Positions 1 through 7,321 of a DNA stretch of 16,533 bases are shown piece by piece (positions within the stretch are counted from its first letter, which is position 1; the number at the start of each line of letters is the position of its first letter). Origin of the DNA: JBDZVM01 sp040255675 (lineage in GTDB: Bacteria > Actinomycetota > Actinomycetes > Acidothermales > Acidothermaceae); the NCBI GenBank assembly GCA_040255675.1, contig JBDZVM010000063.1, positions 1-16,533 of the forward strand, written 5' to 3'. Below the pieces are notes generated by a model. That model was not told the origin of the DNA. It saw nothing but the letters and a program-made list of their open reading frames with translations, and made no database searches. A program made the translations under genes and the position numbers.

Positions 1-707
1 GGCCGAGAAGCGATACCTCGCACCGCGAGCAAAACGCCTGGCATGAACGAGACCCGATCAAGCGAGTCATGCCGAATCGCCAGCGTTTCACCGTGACCGC
101 CAAACAAAACTTCTTGATGCGCCACCAAGCCCGAGAGGCGCACCGCGTGCACTCGCACGCCGTCGACGTCAGCGCCGCGTGCTCCTTCTAATCCGGACGT
201 CGTGGCATCGGGCATCGCGGCGAGCCCGGCTCCACGCCGGGCAGTGGCGATGCGTTCGGCCGTGTGGCGCGCCGTGCCCGAAGGCGCATCGGCCTTGCGA
301 GGATGATGCAGTTCAATAATTTCGGCGGAATCGAAATAGCGCGCTGCCTTTTCGGCGAATGCCATCATCAGTACCGCGCCGATGCCGAAGTTTGGCGCCA
401 CGAGTACCCCAACCGACGGACGATCGCCCAGCCACGACCGCACCTCGTCGAGTCGCGCGGTGTCGAAGCCGGTCGTGCCGACCACCGCGTGTACGCCGTG
501 CTCGATACACCAGCGCAGGTTCGCCATCACGGCGTCGGGGTGTGTGAAGTCGACGGCGACGTCGGCGCCACTGTCGGTCAGTGCGTCGAGCGAATCACCG
601 ACGTCGATTTCAGCGACCAGCTCTAGGTCTACCGCGCCGCGCACGGCCTCACATACCGTCGCGCCCATGCGCCCCTTGGCCCCGAGGACACCAACGTGGA
701 GAGTCAT
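1..707 (-). CDS. dapB: 4-hydroxy-tetrahydrodipicolinate reductase (3' end cut by window)
   Basis: Cytosolic NAD(P)H-dependent reductase of the diaminopimelate/lysine pathway, acting on the product of DapA. It starts at ATG (705-707 on the plus strand) and reads without a stop for 235 codons to the window edge; the family is about 245 residues, so only the last ~10 are missing. Visible motifs: the Rossmann nucleotide loop GVLGAKGRMG (residues 6-15), VDFTHP (52-57), VVGTTGF (75-81), APNFGIGAVLM (104-114), and the family signature HHPRKADAPSGTA (134-146), with the catalytic His pair H134/H135 and Lys K138. The gene is intact as far as seen. It follows the M16 protease gene on the same strand, as is common in actinobacteria, but about 540 bp separate them and a dead plus-strand toxin gene fills the gap, so dapB may have its own promoter in 708-915. 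No convincing -35/-10 pair was found there. Confidence 0.96.
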   Translation of the reverse strand, partial: MTLHVGVLGAKGRMGATVCEAVRGAVDLELVAEIDVGDSLDALTDSGADVAVDFTHPDAVMANLRWCIEHGVHAVVGTTGFDTARLDEVRSWLGDRPSVGVLVAPNFGIGAVLMMAFAEKAARYFDSAEIIELHHPRKADAPSGTARHTAERIATARRGAGLAAMPDATTSGLEGARGADVDGVRVHAVRLSGLVAHQEVLFGGHGETLAIRHDSLDRVSFMPGVLLAVRGIASR

Positions 708-709
708 GA

Positions 710-919
710 AACCACCGTACCGCGCGGCCCGCCCATACTAGGCGGATACATCCGGCCCTGCGCCGGTCGTACGCCGGCACCGGCCCGACAGCGGAAGAGG
801 CGCGTTCAGCTGAACGCGCGTCAGAAGCGAAGCGTGACGCTGGGCGTTCAGCTGAACGCGCACCAAAGGCACAACCCGAGAAAAAGGCGCAACCCAAGAA
901 GCGGCCGACACGTCAGTGA
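710..919 (+). pseudogene. Possible antitoxin-gene remnant upstream of vapC pseudogene
   Basis: An open frame without a clear start codon ends at TGA (917-919), overlapping the GTG (916-918) of the PIN-domain remnant in the 4-base GTGA arrangement typical of antitoxin-toxin pairs. Its visible product ends in a Lys/Pro/Ala-rich tail (AQPEKKAQPKKRPTRQ) preceded by two RSAERA repeats encoded by the palindromes. No antitoxin DNA-binding fold (RHH, AbrB, Phd) is recognisable, so the 5' part may be lost. The only support for a former antitoxin is the position and the overlap; the frame could also be open by chance in GC-rich DNA. Confidence 0.25.
801..860. repeat. Twin perfect palindromes upstream of dapB
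   Basis: The 16-bp palindrome GCGTTCAGCTGAACGC occurs twice, at 802-817 and 844-859, with centres exactly 42 bp apart (about four helical turns). The first copy extends to an 18-bp perfect palindrome at 801-818. They lie about 95-150 bp upstream of the dapB start, between dapB and the divergent decayed toxin gene. They could be paired operator sites, cruciform or hairpin-forming elements, or a duplicated segment of a lost gene: read on the plus strand both copies encode RSAERA in the same frame. No T-tract follows, so a classical intrinsic terminator is unlikely. Confidence 0.7.
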
Positions 920-1223
920 GCGTGCTCGATGCCTACGCCGTCGTCGGTTTCTCCGGGGAGAACGTTGTGCCGACGAGGTGGCCACCTGCTGCGATCCCCG
1001 ACGACAATCGCCTGTGTGAATGCGGCCGAAGTCGTCGATCAACTCGTCGCGGCATTACCATCGCGATCACTGCGCCGTCAGTCTTGCCGATTGCGTCGCG
1101 GCAGCCACCGCGATGACGTTGCGACTGCCCTTGGCGACGTCCGATCCAGCACTGGCGATGGTCATGCGTGCCGAGGGAGGCGACGTGCACGCCCTCCCCG
1201 ACAGCACAGGCAGGCGGCCCTAG
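916..1223 (+). pseudogene. vapC: Decayed PIN-domain (VapC-type) ribonuclease toxin
   Basis: Four pieces of one PIN domain can be read in order, but in different frames. Piece 1 starts at GTG 916 (MSVLDAYAVVG, frame 1). Piece 2 is FLRGERCADEVA (frame 3, from 948). Piece 3 runs from LLRSPTTIACVNAAEVVDQ to about 1048 (frame 2). Piece 4 runs from HYHRDHCAVSLADC through LATSDPALA to LPDSTGRRP and TAG at 1221-1223 (frame 3, from 1053). The first two joins fit single-base losses near 946 and 984. The third join skips the central helices, roughly 40 codons judged from typical PIN proteins of ~130 residues. All four acidic positions of the PIN active site (D in LDAY, E in AEVVD, D in SLADC, D in TSDP) are still recognisable, so decay seems fairly recent. 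Intact relatives cleave RNA and pair with an antitoxin. It points opposite to the dapB cluster and converges on the M16 gene. Confidence 0.85.
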
Positions 1224-1244
1224 TCGCCGGCCCGCCAAGTCGCC

Positions 1245-2582
1245 CTACGCGACGGCGTCGGCGAAATCGCCGTCGTCGAACGGTCCGATCACCGCAAGAG
1301 TCGGCTTCGCCGTCAAAATTTCACTGGCCACCGTGCGAACGTCGTCCAAGGTAACCGCATCGATGCGCGCCAGAACTTCATCGACCGTGAGCAACTCGCC
1401 GTAGACCAGTTCGCTCTTGCCGAGCCGGCTCATGCGCGAACCGGTGTCTTCTAGGCCGAGCACCAAAGAGCCGGCCATCTGGCCCTTGCCACGCACAAGT
1501 TCTTCTGACGTGATGCCGGAATAGGCGACCGCTGCCAACTGCTCGCGACAAATGTCGAGCACTTCGCGGGCACGGGCAGGCTGGCAGCCGGCGTAGACGC
1601 CGAACATGCCGGTCTCGGCATGGTGCGCGGCGTAGCTATACACCGAATACGCGAGGCCTCGCTTTTCGCGCACTTCTTGGAAAAGCCGCGAACTCATGCC
1701 GCCGCCGAGCGCGCCGTTCAGCACGCCCAGCGCGAAGCGCCGATCGTCGACGCGGGCCAGCGCCGGCATGCCGAGCACCAGATGCGCCTGCTCGGTCGGC
1801 CGGCGCACCACCGACGAAACGCCTTGGTTGGACGCCGGAGGCCGACCCCCGATGCGAGGCCGCGAAGGCACCGCGTCGGACGACGACAGCACCTCGCCGA
1901 ACGCCTTTGACACGAGGCGAACGACCTTCGCGTGGTCGAGGTTTCCGGCGACCGCGACGACCATGTTCTCTGGCTTGTAACGGCGCCGGTAATAGCCGTT
2001 GATGGCGGTTCGGCGCAGTGCCTTGATTGATTCAACGGTGCCGAGCACCGGCCGTCCGAGCGGGCTGTCGCCGAACAGCGCTTCCGCGAACGCGTCGTGG
2101 ACGACGTCACCCGGGTCGTCTTCGTGCATGGCGATTTCTTCGAGGATGACGCCGCGTTCGGATTCGACGTCGCCGCTTCTCACCAGCGACGACGTCATCA
2201 TGTCGGAGATGACGTCGACCGCGATCGGCAGATCGTTGTCGAGCACCCGCGCGTAGAAGCAGGTGTACTCCTTCGCCGTAAAAGCGTTCATCTCGCCGCC
2301 GACGGCGTCGAGCGCGGCCGATATCTCGAGGGCGTCGCGCCGTTTCGTGCCTTTGAATAACAGATGCTCGAGGTAGTGAGAACTACCTGCCAGCGCTGGG
2401 GTTTCGTCGCGGGAGCCGACACCGACCCACACGCCGAACGACACCGAACGAACTGTCGGCATCGCCTCTGTGATGACCCGAAGACCTCCCGGCAGGACGG
2501 TGCGGCGCACGACCGCGCCGTCCGGACCGGAAATCAGCGTCTTCGTGGACCCCGGCCGCTGCTGCGAGGACAGCTGCCTCAC
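1245..2582 (-). CDS. M16 family zinc metallopeptidase (processing-peptidase-like)
   Basis: A 445-residue protein of the pitrilysin/mitochondrial-processing-peptidase family, the usual partner of pnp in actinobacteria (PepR-type). The inverted zinc motif HYLEH is at residues 69-73 (H69 and H73 bind zinc, E72 is catalytic), and the third ligand is one of the glutamates in VILEEI (148/149). The second half carries the M16 C-terminal features GGGMSSRLFQEVREKRGLAYSVYSY, with the conserved Arg/Tyr region. Length is normal for a single-chain bacterial member, and no signal peptide is seen, so it is probably cytosolic. The start is GTG at 2580-2582, sharing GTGA with the pnp stop, so translation is probably coupled to pnp. 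Its substrate is not evident from sequence; peptide turnover is the general family role. Confidence 0.93.
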   Translation of the reverse strand: MRQLSSQQRPGSTKTLISGPDGAVVRRTVLPGGLRVITEAMPTVRSVSFGVWVGVGSRDETPALAGSSHYLEHLLFKGTKRRDALEISAALDAVGGEMNAFTAKEYTCFYARVLDNDLPIAVDVISDMMTSSLVRSGDVESERGVILEEIAMHEDDPGDVVHDAFAEALFGDSPLGRPVLGTVESIKALRRTAINGYYRRRYKPENMVVAVAGNLDHAKVVRLVSKAFGEVLSSSDAVPSRPRIGGRPPASNQGVSSVVRRPTEQAHLVLGMPALARVDDRRFALGVLNGALGGGMSSRLFQEVREKRGLAYSVYSYAAHHAETGMFGVYAGCQPARAREVLDICREQLAAVAYSGITSEELVRGKGQMAGSLVLGLEDTGSRMSRLGKSELVYGELLTVDEVLARIDAVTLDDVRTVASEILTAKPTLAVIGPFDDGDFADAVA

Positions 2583-4816
2583 TCGGCCGAACCCGCGGAT
2601 TGCGCGGCGGCCGGCCCTTCGGCGTTTTCGAGGACCGGTATCAAGGAGAGCTTGCCGCGCGAGTCGATTTCTTTGATCTCGACTTGCAGCTTCTCGCCGA
2701 CTTTCACGACGTCGTCGACGTTTTCGACCCGCTTTCCTCCGGCGATCTTGCGCAGCTCGCTGATGTGCAGCAGGCCGTCTTTGCCGGGAAGCAACGAGAC
2801 GAAGGCGCCGAACGTGGTGGTCTTCACGACGGTGCCGAGGTAACGCTCGCCGACCTCGGGCATCGTCGGGTTCGCGATGGCGTTGATCTGCGTGCGAGCC
2901 GCTTCGGCCGAAGGGCCGTCGACCGCGCCGATGTAGATGGTGCCGTCGTCTTCGATGGTGATTTCGGCGCCGGTCTCGTCTTGAATCTGGTTGATCATCT
3001 TGCCCTTGGGGCCGATGACCGCACCGATCTGGTCGACCGGAATCTTGATGGTGATGATGCGCGGCGCGTGCGGCGACATTTCGGCCGGTGCCGAAACCGC
3101 CTTGGCCATCACGTCGAGGATCGTGAACCGCGCCTCGCGCGCCTGCTTCAACGCACCGGCAAGCACGGACGCCGGAATACCGTTGAGCTTGGTGTCGAGC
3201 TGCAGCGCCGTGACGAACTCACTCGTGCCCGCGACTTTGAAATCCATGTCGCCATAGGCATCTTCGGCGCCGAGGATGTCGGTGAGCGTGACGTAGTGCG
3301 TCTCGCCGTCGACCGTGTCGGAGATCAGGCCCATCGCGATGCCGGCCACCGGCGCGCGCAGCGGCACACCCGCCGAAAGCAACGACATCGTTGAGGCACA
3401 GACCGAGCCCATCGACGTGGAGCCGTTCGAACCAACTGCCTCGGAGACTTGCCTTATGGCGTAGGGGAATTCTTCACGCGTCGGCAGCACCGGCACGAGG
3501 GCGCGTTCGGCCAGCGCGCCGTGCCCGATCTCGCGGCGCTTCGGCGAGCCGACGCGTCCGGTCTCGCCCGTGGAGTAGGGCGGGAAGTTGTAGTTGTGCA
3601 TGTAGCGCTTGCGGGTTTCGGGCGAAAGAGTGTCGAGTTGCTGCTCCATGCGCAGCATGTTCAGCGTGGTGACGCCGAGGATCTGCGTCTCGCCGCGCTC
3701 GAACAGCGCCGAGCCGTGCACCCGCGGCACCACGCCCACCTCCGCGGTCAGCGGGCGGATATCGGTGAGGCCACGACCGTCGATGCGCACGCGGTCGCGA
3801 ATCACACGCTGCCGCACCAGCTTCTTGGTCAAAGCTCGCAGCGCGCCGCCGATTTCTTTCTCCCGGCCGGCGAATTGCTCGCCAATGCGTTCGATTGCGA
3901 GCGCCTTCACGTTGTCGAGCTCGGTCTCGCGCTCGGCCTTCGAGACGATGGTGAGAGCCTGGGCGAGCTCGGCGGAAACAGCGGCCGAAAGCGCCTCGAA
4001 CACGTCGTCCTGGTATTCGAGGTAAACCGGGAATTCGGCGGTGGGCTTCGCGGCGCGCGCGGCTAGCTGGTTTTGCGCCTCGCACAGCACCTTGATGAAC
4101 GGCTTGGCGGCGTCGAGGCCCGACGCCACGACCTCTTCGGTCGGAGCGGTCGCGCCGTCGCGCACCAACTGCACGGTCTCGGACGTGGCTTCGGCCTCGA
4201 CCATCATGATCGCGACGTCACCGTCGGGCAGCACCCGGCCGGCGACAACCATGTCGAAGGTCGCTCGCTCGAGTTCGGAGTGGTAGGGAAAGGCAACCCA
4301 TTGACCGTCGATGTGGGCTACCCGAACCGCGCCGATCGGGCCGGAGAACGGCAGCCCGGCGAGCTGAGTAGACATCGACGCCGCGTTGATGGCGATGACG
4401 TCGTAGAGGTGGTCGGGATCGAGCGACAAGACGGTGATGACGACCTGCACCTCGTTGCGCAAGCCCTTGACGAAGCTCGGCCGAAGCGGCCGGTCGATGA
4501 GCCGGCAGGTCAAAATCGCGTCTTCGCTCGGCCGGCCTTCGCGGCGGAAGAACGAGCCGGGAATTCGTCCGGCGGCATACATGCGCTCTTCCACGTCGAC
4601 CGTAAGCGGGAAGAAGTCGAACTGGTCTTTCGGGTGCTTCGACGCGGTGGTCGCCGACAGCAGCATGCTGTCGCCGAAATAGGCGACCGCCGAGCCGGCG
4701 GCCTGACGAGCTAGCCGGCCGGTTTCGAAGCGGATGGTGCGAGTGCCGAACGAGCCGTTGTCGATGACGGCTTCAGCGCTGGCAGCTTCATGACGTGCAG
4801 TGTCGTGGTTAGCCAC
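2579..4816 (-). CDS. pnp: Polyribonucleotide nucleotidyltransferase (PNPase)
   Basis: Phosphorolytic 3'-5' exoribonuclease of RNA turnover (in actinobacteria also a 3'-tailing enzyme). Of 745 residues, the first ~560 hold two RNase PH-like cores; the second has the phosphate-site stretch GSNGSTSMGSVCAST and the acidic AYGDMDFKVAGT. A KH domain follows (about 590-650) with the GPKG loop near 602-605, then an S1 domain (about 656-725) with TTFGAFVSLLPGKDGLLHIS. The frame stays open further upstream to a possible start at 4930, but the added 38 residues are not PNPase-like. The GTG at 4814-4816 (product begins MANHDTARHE) follows GGAGGG at about 4 bases and gives normal length. It lies downstream of rpsO, the classical rpsO-pnp pair, with a 269-bp gap holding stem-loops. 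Confidence 0.97.
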   Translation of the reverse strand: MANHDTARHEAASAEAVIDNGSFGTRTIRFETGRLARQAAGSAVAYFGDSMLLSATTASKHPKDQFDFFPLTVDVEERMYAAGRIPGSFFRREGRPSEDAILTCRLIDRPLRPSFVKGLRNEVQVVITVLSLDPDHLYDVIAINAASMSTQLAGLPFSGPIGAVRVAHIDGQWVAFPYHSELERATFDMVVAGRVLPDGDVAIMMVEAEATSETVQLVRDGATAPTEEVVASGLDAAKPFIKVLCEAQNQLAARAAKPTAEFPVYLEYQDDVFEALSAAVSAELAQALTIVSKAERETELDNVKALAIERIGEQFAGREKEIGGALRALTKKLVRQRVIRDRVRIDGRGLTDIRPLTAEVGVVPRVHGSALFERGETQILGVTTLNMLRMEQQLDTLSPETRKRYMHNYNFPPYSTGETGRVGSPKRREIGHGALAERALVPVLPTREEFPYAIRQVSEAVGSNGSTSMGSVCASTMSLLSAGVPLRAPVAGIAMGLISDTVDGETHYVTLTDILGAEDAYGDMDFKVAGTSEFVTALQLDTKLNGIPASVLAGALKQAREARFTILDVMAKAVSAPAEMSPHAPRIITIKIPVDQIGAVIGPKGKMINQIQDETGAEITIEDDGTIYIGAVDGPSAEAARTQINAIANPTMPEVGERYLGTVVKTTTFGAFVSLLPGKDGLLHISELRKIAGGKRVENVDDVVKVGEKLQVEIKEIDSRGKLSLIPVLENAEGPAAAQSAGSAE

Positions 4817-4994
4817 GAACCCTCCAATTGGGTGTCGTGGAACCCTTCGAGCCGAAGATGAGTGATCTTGGCCGGTCTTCGATCGAAGTCCCCGGGCGGC
4901 TCGCACGATAGGCGATGACCCGGGAACCACTACCGAGGACCGGCGAGTCGTCTCGAACGGGCTCCCAGTTGAGTTGAGCTTGAGTTGTGTTGTA

Positions 4995-5024
4995 GGTCGA
5001 GTCGGCCATCGAACTGACTCGACC
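4995..5024 (-). promoter_or_regulatory. Stem-loop in the rpsO-pnp intergenic region
   Basis: A 9-bp perfect stem (GGTCGAGTC at 4995-5003 pairs with GACTCGACC at 5016-5024) encloses a 12-nt loop, 62-91 bases beyond the rpsO stop and about 180 bases before the pnp start. The same 269-bp gap (4817-5085) also holds the 12-bp palindrome CTTCGATCGAAG (4877-4888), two CCCGGG copies that can pair (4891-4896 and 4919-4924), and a Cys/Ala-free but C/A-rich transcript stretch opposite 4969-4992. No protein-coding gene is credible here. In E. coli a hairpin in this gap is cut by RNase III and PNPase then represses its own mRNA; a similar role here is inference. No T-run follows the stem. Confidence 0.5.
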
Positions 5025-5085
5025 GACCTGACCCGGCACCTGAAGGATCGGCCGGCCCTGGACGGACACGACCGCTCCGCGGCTG

Positions 5086-5355
5086 CTATCGGCGCAAGCC
5101 GAGACGCTCGATGAGCGCGCGATAACGAGTGATGTCTTTGTTCGCCAGGTATTTCAGCAGCCGGCGGCGACGGCCGACGAGCAGCAGCAGCCCCCGGCGG
5201 CTGTGGTGGTCGTGCTTGTGCACCTTGAGGTGCTCGGTGAGGTCGGAGATTCGCTTCGAGAGCATTGCGACCTGCGCCTCGGGAGACCCGGTGTCGCCTT
5301 CGCGTGTGCCGTATTCGGCAAGGATCGAATTCTTGGTCGCGGTGTCGAGCGCCAC
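5086..5355 (-). CDS. rpsO: 30S ribosomal protein S15
   Basis: An 89-residue protein, exactly the family length, that binds 16S rRNA early in assembly of the small subunit platform. Visible family signatures are YGTREGDTGSPEAQVAMLS, RISDLTEHLKVHKHDHHSRRG and the C-terminal LVGRRRRLLKYL, followed by RYRALIERLGLR. The frame is open upstream to 5421, but the start is GTG at 5353-5355 (product MALDTATKN), because AAGGAG sits 6-7 bases before it and the length then fits. It is normally co-transcribed with pnp downstream. Here an inserted marR-MFS unit separates it from ribF, so transcription probably begins in the 144-bp gap upstream, where a strong hairpin is found. Confidence 0.97.
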   Translation of the reverse strand: MALDTATKNSILAEYGTREGDTGSPEAQVAMLSKRISDLTEHLKVHKHDHHSRRGLLLLVGRRRRLLKYLANKDITRYRALIERLGLRR

Positions 5356-5421
5356 GGGACTCCTTCTTCGTGAACTGTCATGTGCGCCCACGGTCTTCGT
5401 CACGCGGGCAGGGAAGCACAC

Positions 5422-5447
5422 GTACCGGTATGACCGGTACCACCGGT
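5422..5447. repeat. ACCGGT triplet repeat forming an 8-bp hairpin between MFS gene and rpsO
   Basis: Three ACCGGT hexamers occur with exact 9-bp spacing (5424-5429, 5433-5438, 5442-5447). The first two sit within a perfect hairpin: GTACCGGT (5422-5429), ATG loop, ACCGGTAC (5433-5440). The element is 60 bases past the MFS stop and 67-85 bases before the rpsO start, both on the minus strand. It could end the MFS transcript (although no T-tract follows), or be an operator, or be a leader structure in the rpsO mRNA. S15 represses its own mRNA through leader structures in several bacteria, but no such motif can be assigned here. Confidence 0.55.
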
Positions 5448-5499
5448 CACGGTATCACCCGGAATGCGAACCCACCCAATCGCGGCCGACAGTACCGGC

Positions 5500-6825
5500 T
5501 CATCTGGACGGCGGGTGCTTGCGCCGCTCGTCGGCAAGCGCCTCGGCCGCGAGAATCGCTTCGTCGGGCTCGCCAGGGACGAACCGGACGGCGGCAAGCG
5601 CGTCTTCGCGCTCGTGCGACGGCCCGGGCTGAACTTCTGCGCTGTCGGCGTCGGTGAGCGCGCGGTGCACGGTCGAGAGCAGCACCGCACCGGCGAACAC
5701 CGCGGCTGCGCCGATAAGGAACGGCACGTGCACGCCGACGTGCTCGACGAGTTTGCCCGCGACGAAGGGTGCCAGGCCCCCGCCGATGAAGCGGACGAAC
5801 CCGTAGGTGGCCGACGCCACCGGCCGCGACACCGGGGCGATGCTCATGACGGCGGTGGTCACCAGCGTGTTGTTCACGCCGGCGAACGCGCCCGAGACGA
5901 TCACCGCAATGATCACCACCCAGCGGTGGTTGGCCCAGATACCGATCACCGCGGTGTCGAGTGCCATCAACGTCAAGTTGGCGTACAGCGTCCGCGGCGT
6001 CCCGAATCTGTCACGCAACATCGGCGCGACGAAAACGGCGAAGATAGCGACGAGGAGCCCCCAGCCGAAAAAGACCGCGCCAAGCTTCAACGCCGAGAGG
6101 TCCATGAGAAACGGCGAGTAGCCGAGCACCGTGAAAAAGCCCCAGTTGTAGAGCAGCCCGGTGAAGCTCGTGGTGGCCAAGCTGCGGTGTCGCAGTGCCG
6201 TGATCGGTTCGGTGATCGACGATCTGAGTACCGGCGCCTGCGCCTTCGGCACCAGCGTCACCGTCGCGATGAGCGCGATAAGCATCAAGACCGTGACGCC
6301 GTAGAACGGCCCGCGCCAGCTCATGTTGCCAAGAAGCCCGCCGAGCAGCGGACCGGACGCGATGCCCACGCCGAGCGCTGTCTCGTACAGCACGATCGCG
6401 CCGCCGAAACCGCCGTGCGCCGAGGTCACGATCACCGCGAGCGAGGTGGCAATGAACAGCGCGTTGCCGAGACCCCAGCCGGCACGGAAACCGACGATGC
6501 CGCCGATGGTGTCGCTGCTGCCGGCAAGACCGGCGAAAACGACGATCAACACGAGGCCGACGATGAGGGTTCGCTTCGCGCCGATCCGGCTCGACACCCA
6601 CCCGGTGACCAGCATGGCCACGGCCGTCACCACCAGGTAGCTGGTGAACAGCAATTCGACCTGGCTTGGCGTCGCCCCCAGATCCTTCCTCAGCGCAGGC
6701 AGGATCGGATCGACCAGCCCGATGCCCATGAACGAGATGACGCACGCGATGGCGACTGCCCACACGGCCTTGGGTTGGCGGAACGGGCTTGCGCCTTCGA
6801 TGTGGTGACTTTGGTGCGAGTTCAC
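5500..6825 (-). CDS. MFS transporter, drug:proton antiporter type
   Basis: A 441-residue integral membrane protein with about 12 hydrophobic segments and the major facilitator motif A in the loop between the second and third segments (GWVSSRIGAKRT). Segment 1 contains MGIGLVDPILPAL, the pattern seen in DHA1-type multidrug exporters. A central hydrophilic loop follows VTLVPKAQAPVL, and the C-terminal ~50 residues are polar and cytoplasmic. The start is GTG at 6823-6825, overlapping the marR stop by four bases, so the pair is one operon and MarR probably controls export of a ligand. Family knowledge suggests efflux of small toxic molecules; the substrate cannot be read from sequence. It is an accessory gene in the ribF-rpsO interval. 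Confidence 0.92.
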   Translation of the reverse strand: MNSHQSHHIEGASPFRQPKAVWAVAIACVISFMGIGLVDPILPALRKDLGATPSQVELLFTSYLVVTAVAMLVTGWVSSRIGAKRTLIVGLVLIVVFAGLAGSSDTIGGIVGFRAGWGLGNALFIATSLAVIVTSAHGGFGGAIVLYETALGVGIASGPLLGGLLGNMSWRGPFYGVTVLMLIALIATVTLVPKAQAPVLRSSITEPITALRHRSLATTSFTGLLYNWGFFTVLGYSPFLMDLSALKLGAVFFGWGLLVAIFAVFVAPMLRDRFGTPRTLYANLTLMALDTAVIGIWANHRWVVIIAVIVSGAFAGVNNTLVTTAVMSIAPVSRPVASATYGFVRFIGGGLAPFVAGKLVEHVGVHVPFLIGAAAVFAGAVLLSTVHRALTDADSAEVQPGPSHEREDALAAVRFVPGEPDEAILAAEALADERRKHPPSR

Positions 6826-7286
6826 GATTCGCTTTCGGTCGAGACGGTGCGCGCGGCAAGGGCTTGTAAGGCCGGGACGGCGGCGCGCAGTGCGCGCTGT
6901 TGCTCGGTGCGGAGTTCGCCGACGTGCTCGACGAGCAGGCGGGCCCGCTTGGCGTGGATGGATCGTATGTACGCGTGCCCGGCCTGAGTCGCGGCGATGA
7001 GCGAGGCTCGGCCATCGCGCGGGTCGGCCTGTCGCTCCACGAGGCCCGCATCGGCCAGCCGAGCGACGACACCCGTCATGCCCGGCTGGCTGATTCGCTC
7101 ACGCGCTACCAGGTCGGTGACCCGCCGCGGACCGTGACGCACGAGCGCCGCCAACGTCGACAGCGAGACCGCGTTGAGGTCGTCGCGCGGCGTCACGCGG
7201 CGAATCCAGCTGCCCAGTTCGTCGAGGATGTCGCCGATCGCGGCGAGGTCGGCACCGGACACGGCGCCGCGGCTGACCGTGGGCAC
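6822..7286 (-). CDS. MarR family transcriptional regulator
   Basis: A 154-residue winged-helix regulator. The core reads from LSTLAALVRHGPRRVTDLV, through the recognition helix ISQPGMTGVVARLADAGLV, to the wing VERQADPRDGRASLIAAT, where the DPRDGR stretch is characteristic of MarR wings. A dimerisation helix follows (HAKRARLLVEHVGEL). The start is GTG at 7284-7286. There is no convincing ribosome-binding site, but a -10-like TATAGT lies exactly 6 bases before the GTG, so a leaderless transcript is likely. It overlaps the downstream MFS gene by 4 bases. Members of this family usually repress their own operon and release DNA on binding a small aromatic or toxic ligand; the ligand here is unknown. 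Confidence 0.93.
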   Translation of the reverse strand: MPTVSRGAVSGADLAAIGDILDELGSWIRRVTPRDDLNAVSLSTLAALVRHGPRRVTDLVARERISQPGMTGVVARLADAGLVERQADPRDGRASLIAATQAGHAYIRSIHAKRARLLVEHVGELRTEQQRALRAAVPALQALAARTVSTESES

Positions 7287-7292
7287 ACGCCG

Positions 7293-7321
7293 ACTATATC
7301 AGATGTTTATATAAGTTTCTA
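7293..7321 (-). promoter_or_regulatory. AT-rich promoter and probable MarR operator
   Basis: The 32-bp gap between ribF and marR is strikingly AT-rich for this window. It has a dyad of TATAT (7295-7299) and ATATA (7309-7313), 5-9-5, the size of MarR sites. On the minus strand TATAGT (7298-7293) is followed by 6 bases and then the marR GTG, so transcription would begin at the start codon. The -35 is unclear: TTGATT (7326-7321) lies 20-22 bases away, too far for an ideal promoter. The dyad overlaps the -10, which suits autorepression. Confidence 0.6.

Noticed and set aside
933..1238. 101-codon minus-strand frame between the M16 gene and dapB
   Set aside because: It is antisense to the recognisable PIN-domain pieces on the plus strand and has no family features of its own.
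2600..4714. Several 200-260-codon plus-strand frames within pnp
   Set aside because: Antisense shadows of pnp: composition is Arg/Asp/His-rich and no domains are visible.
4809..5069. 86-codon minus-strand frame in the rpsO-pnp gap
   Set aside because: No recognisable motif or good start signal, and the end overlaps the pnp start. The stem-loops better explain the region.
5464..6987. 507-codon open frame on the plus strand
   Set aside because: It lies opposite the MFS and marR genes, and its product is a run of Arg/His/Asp/Glu without domains or hydrophobic pattern, as expected from the antisense of GC-rich coding DNA.
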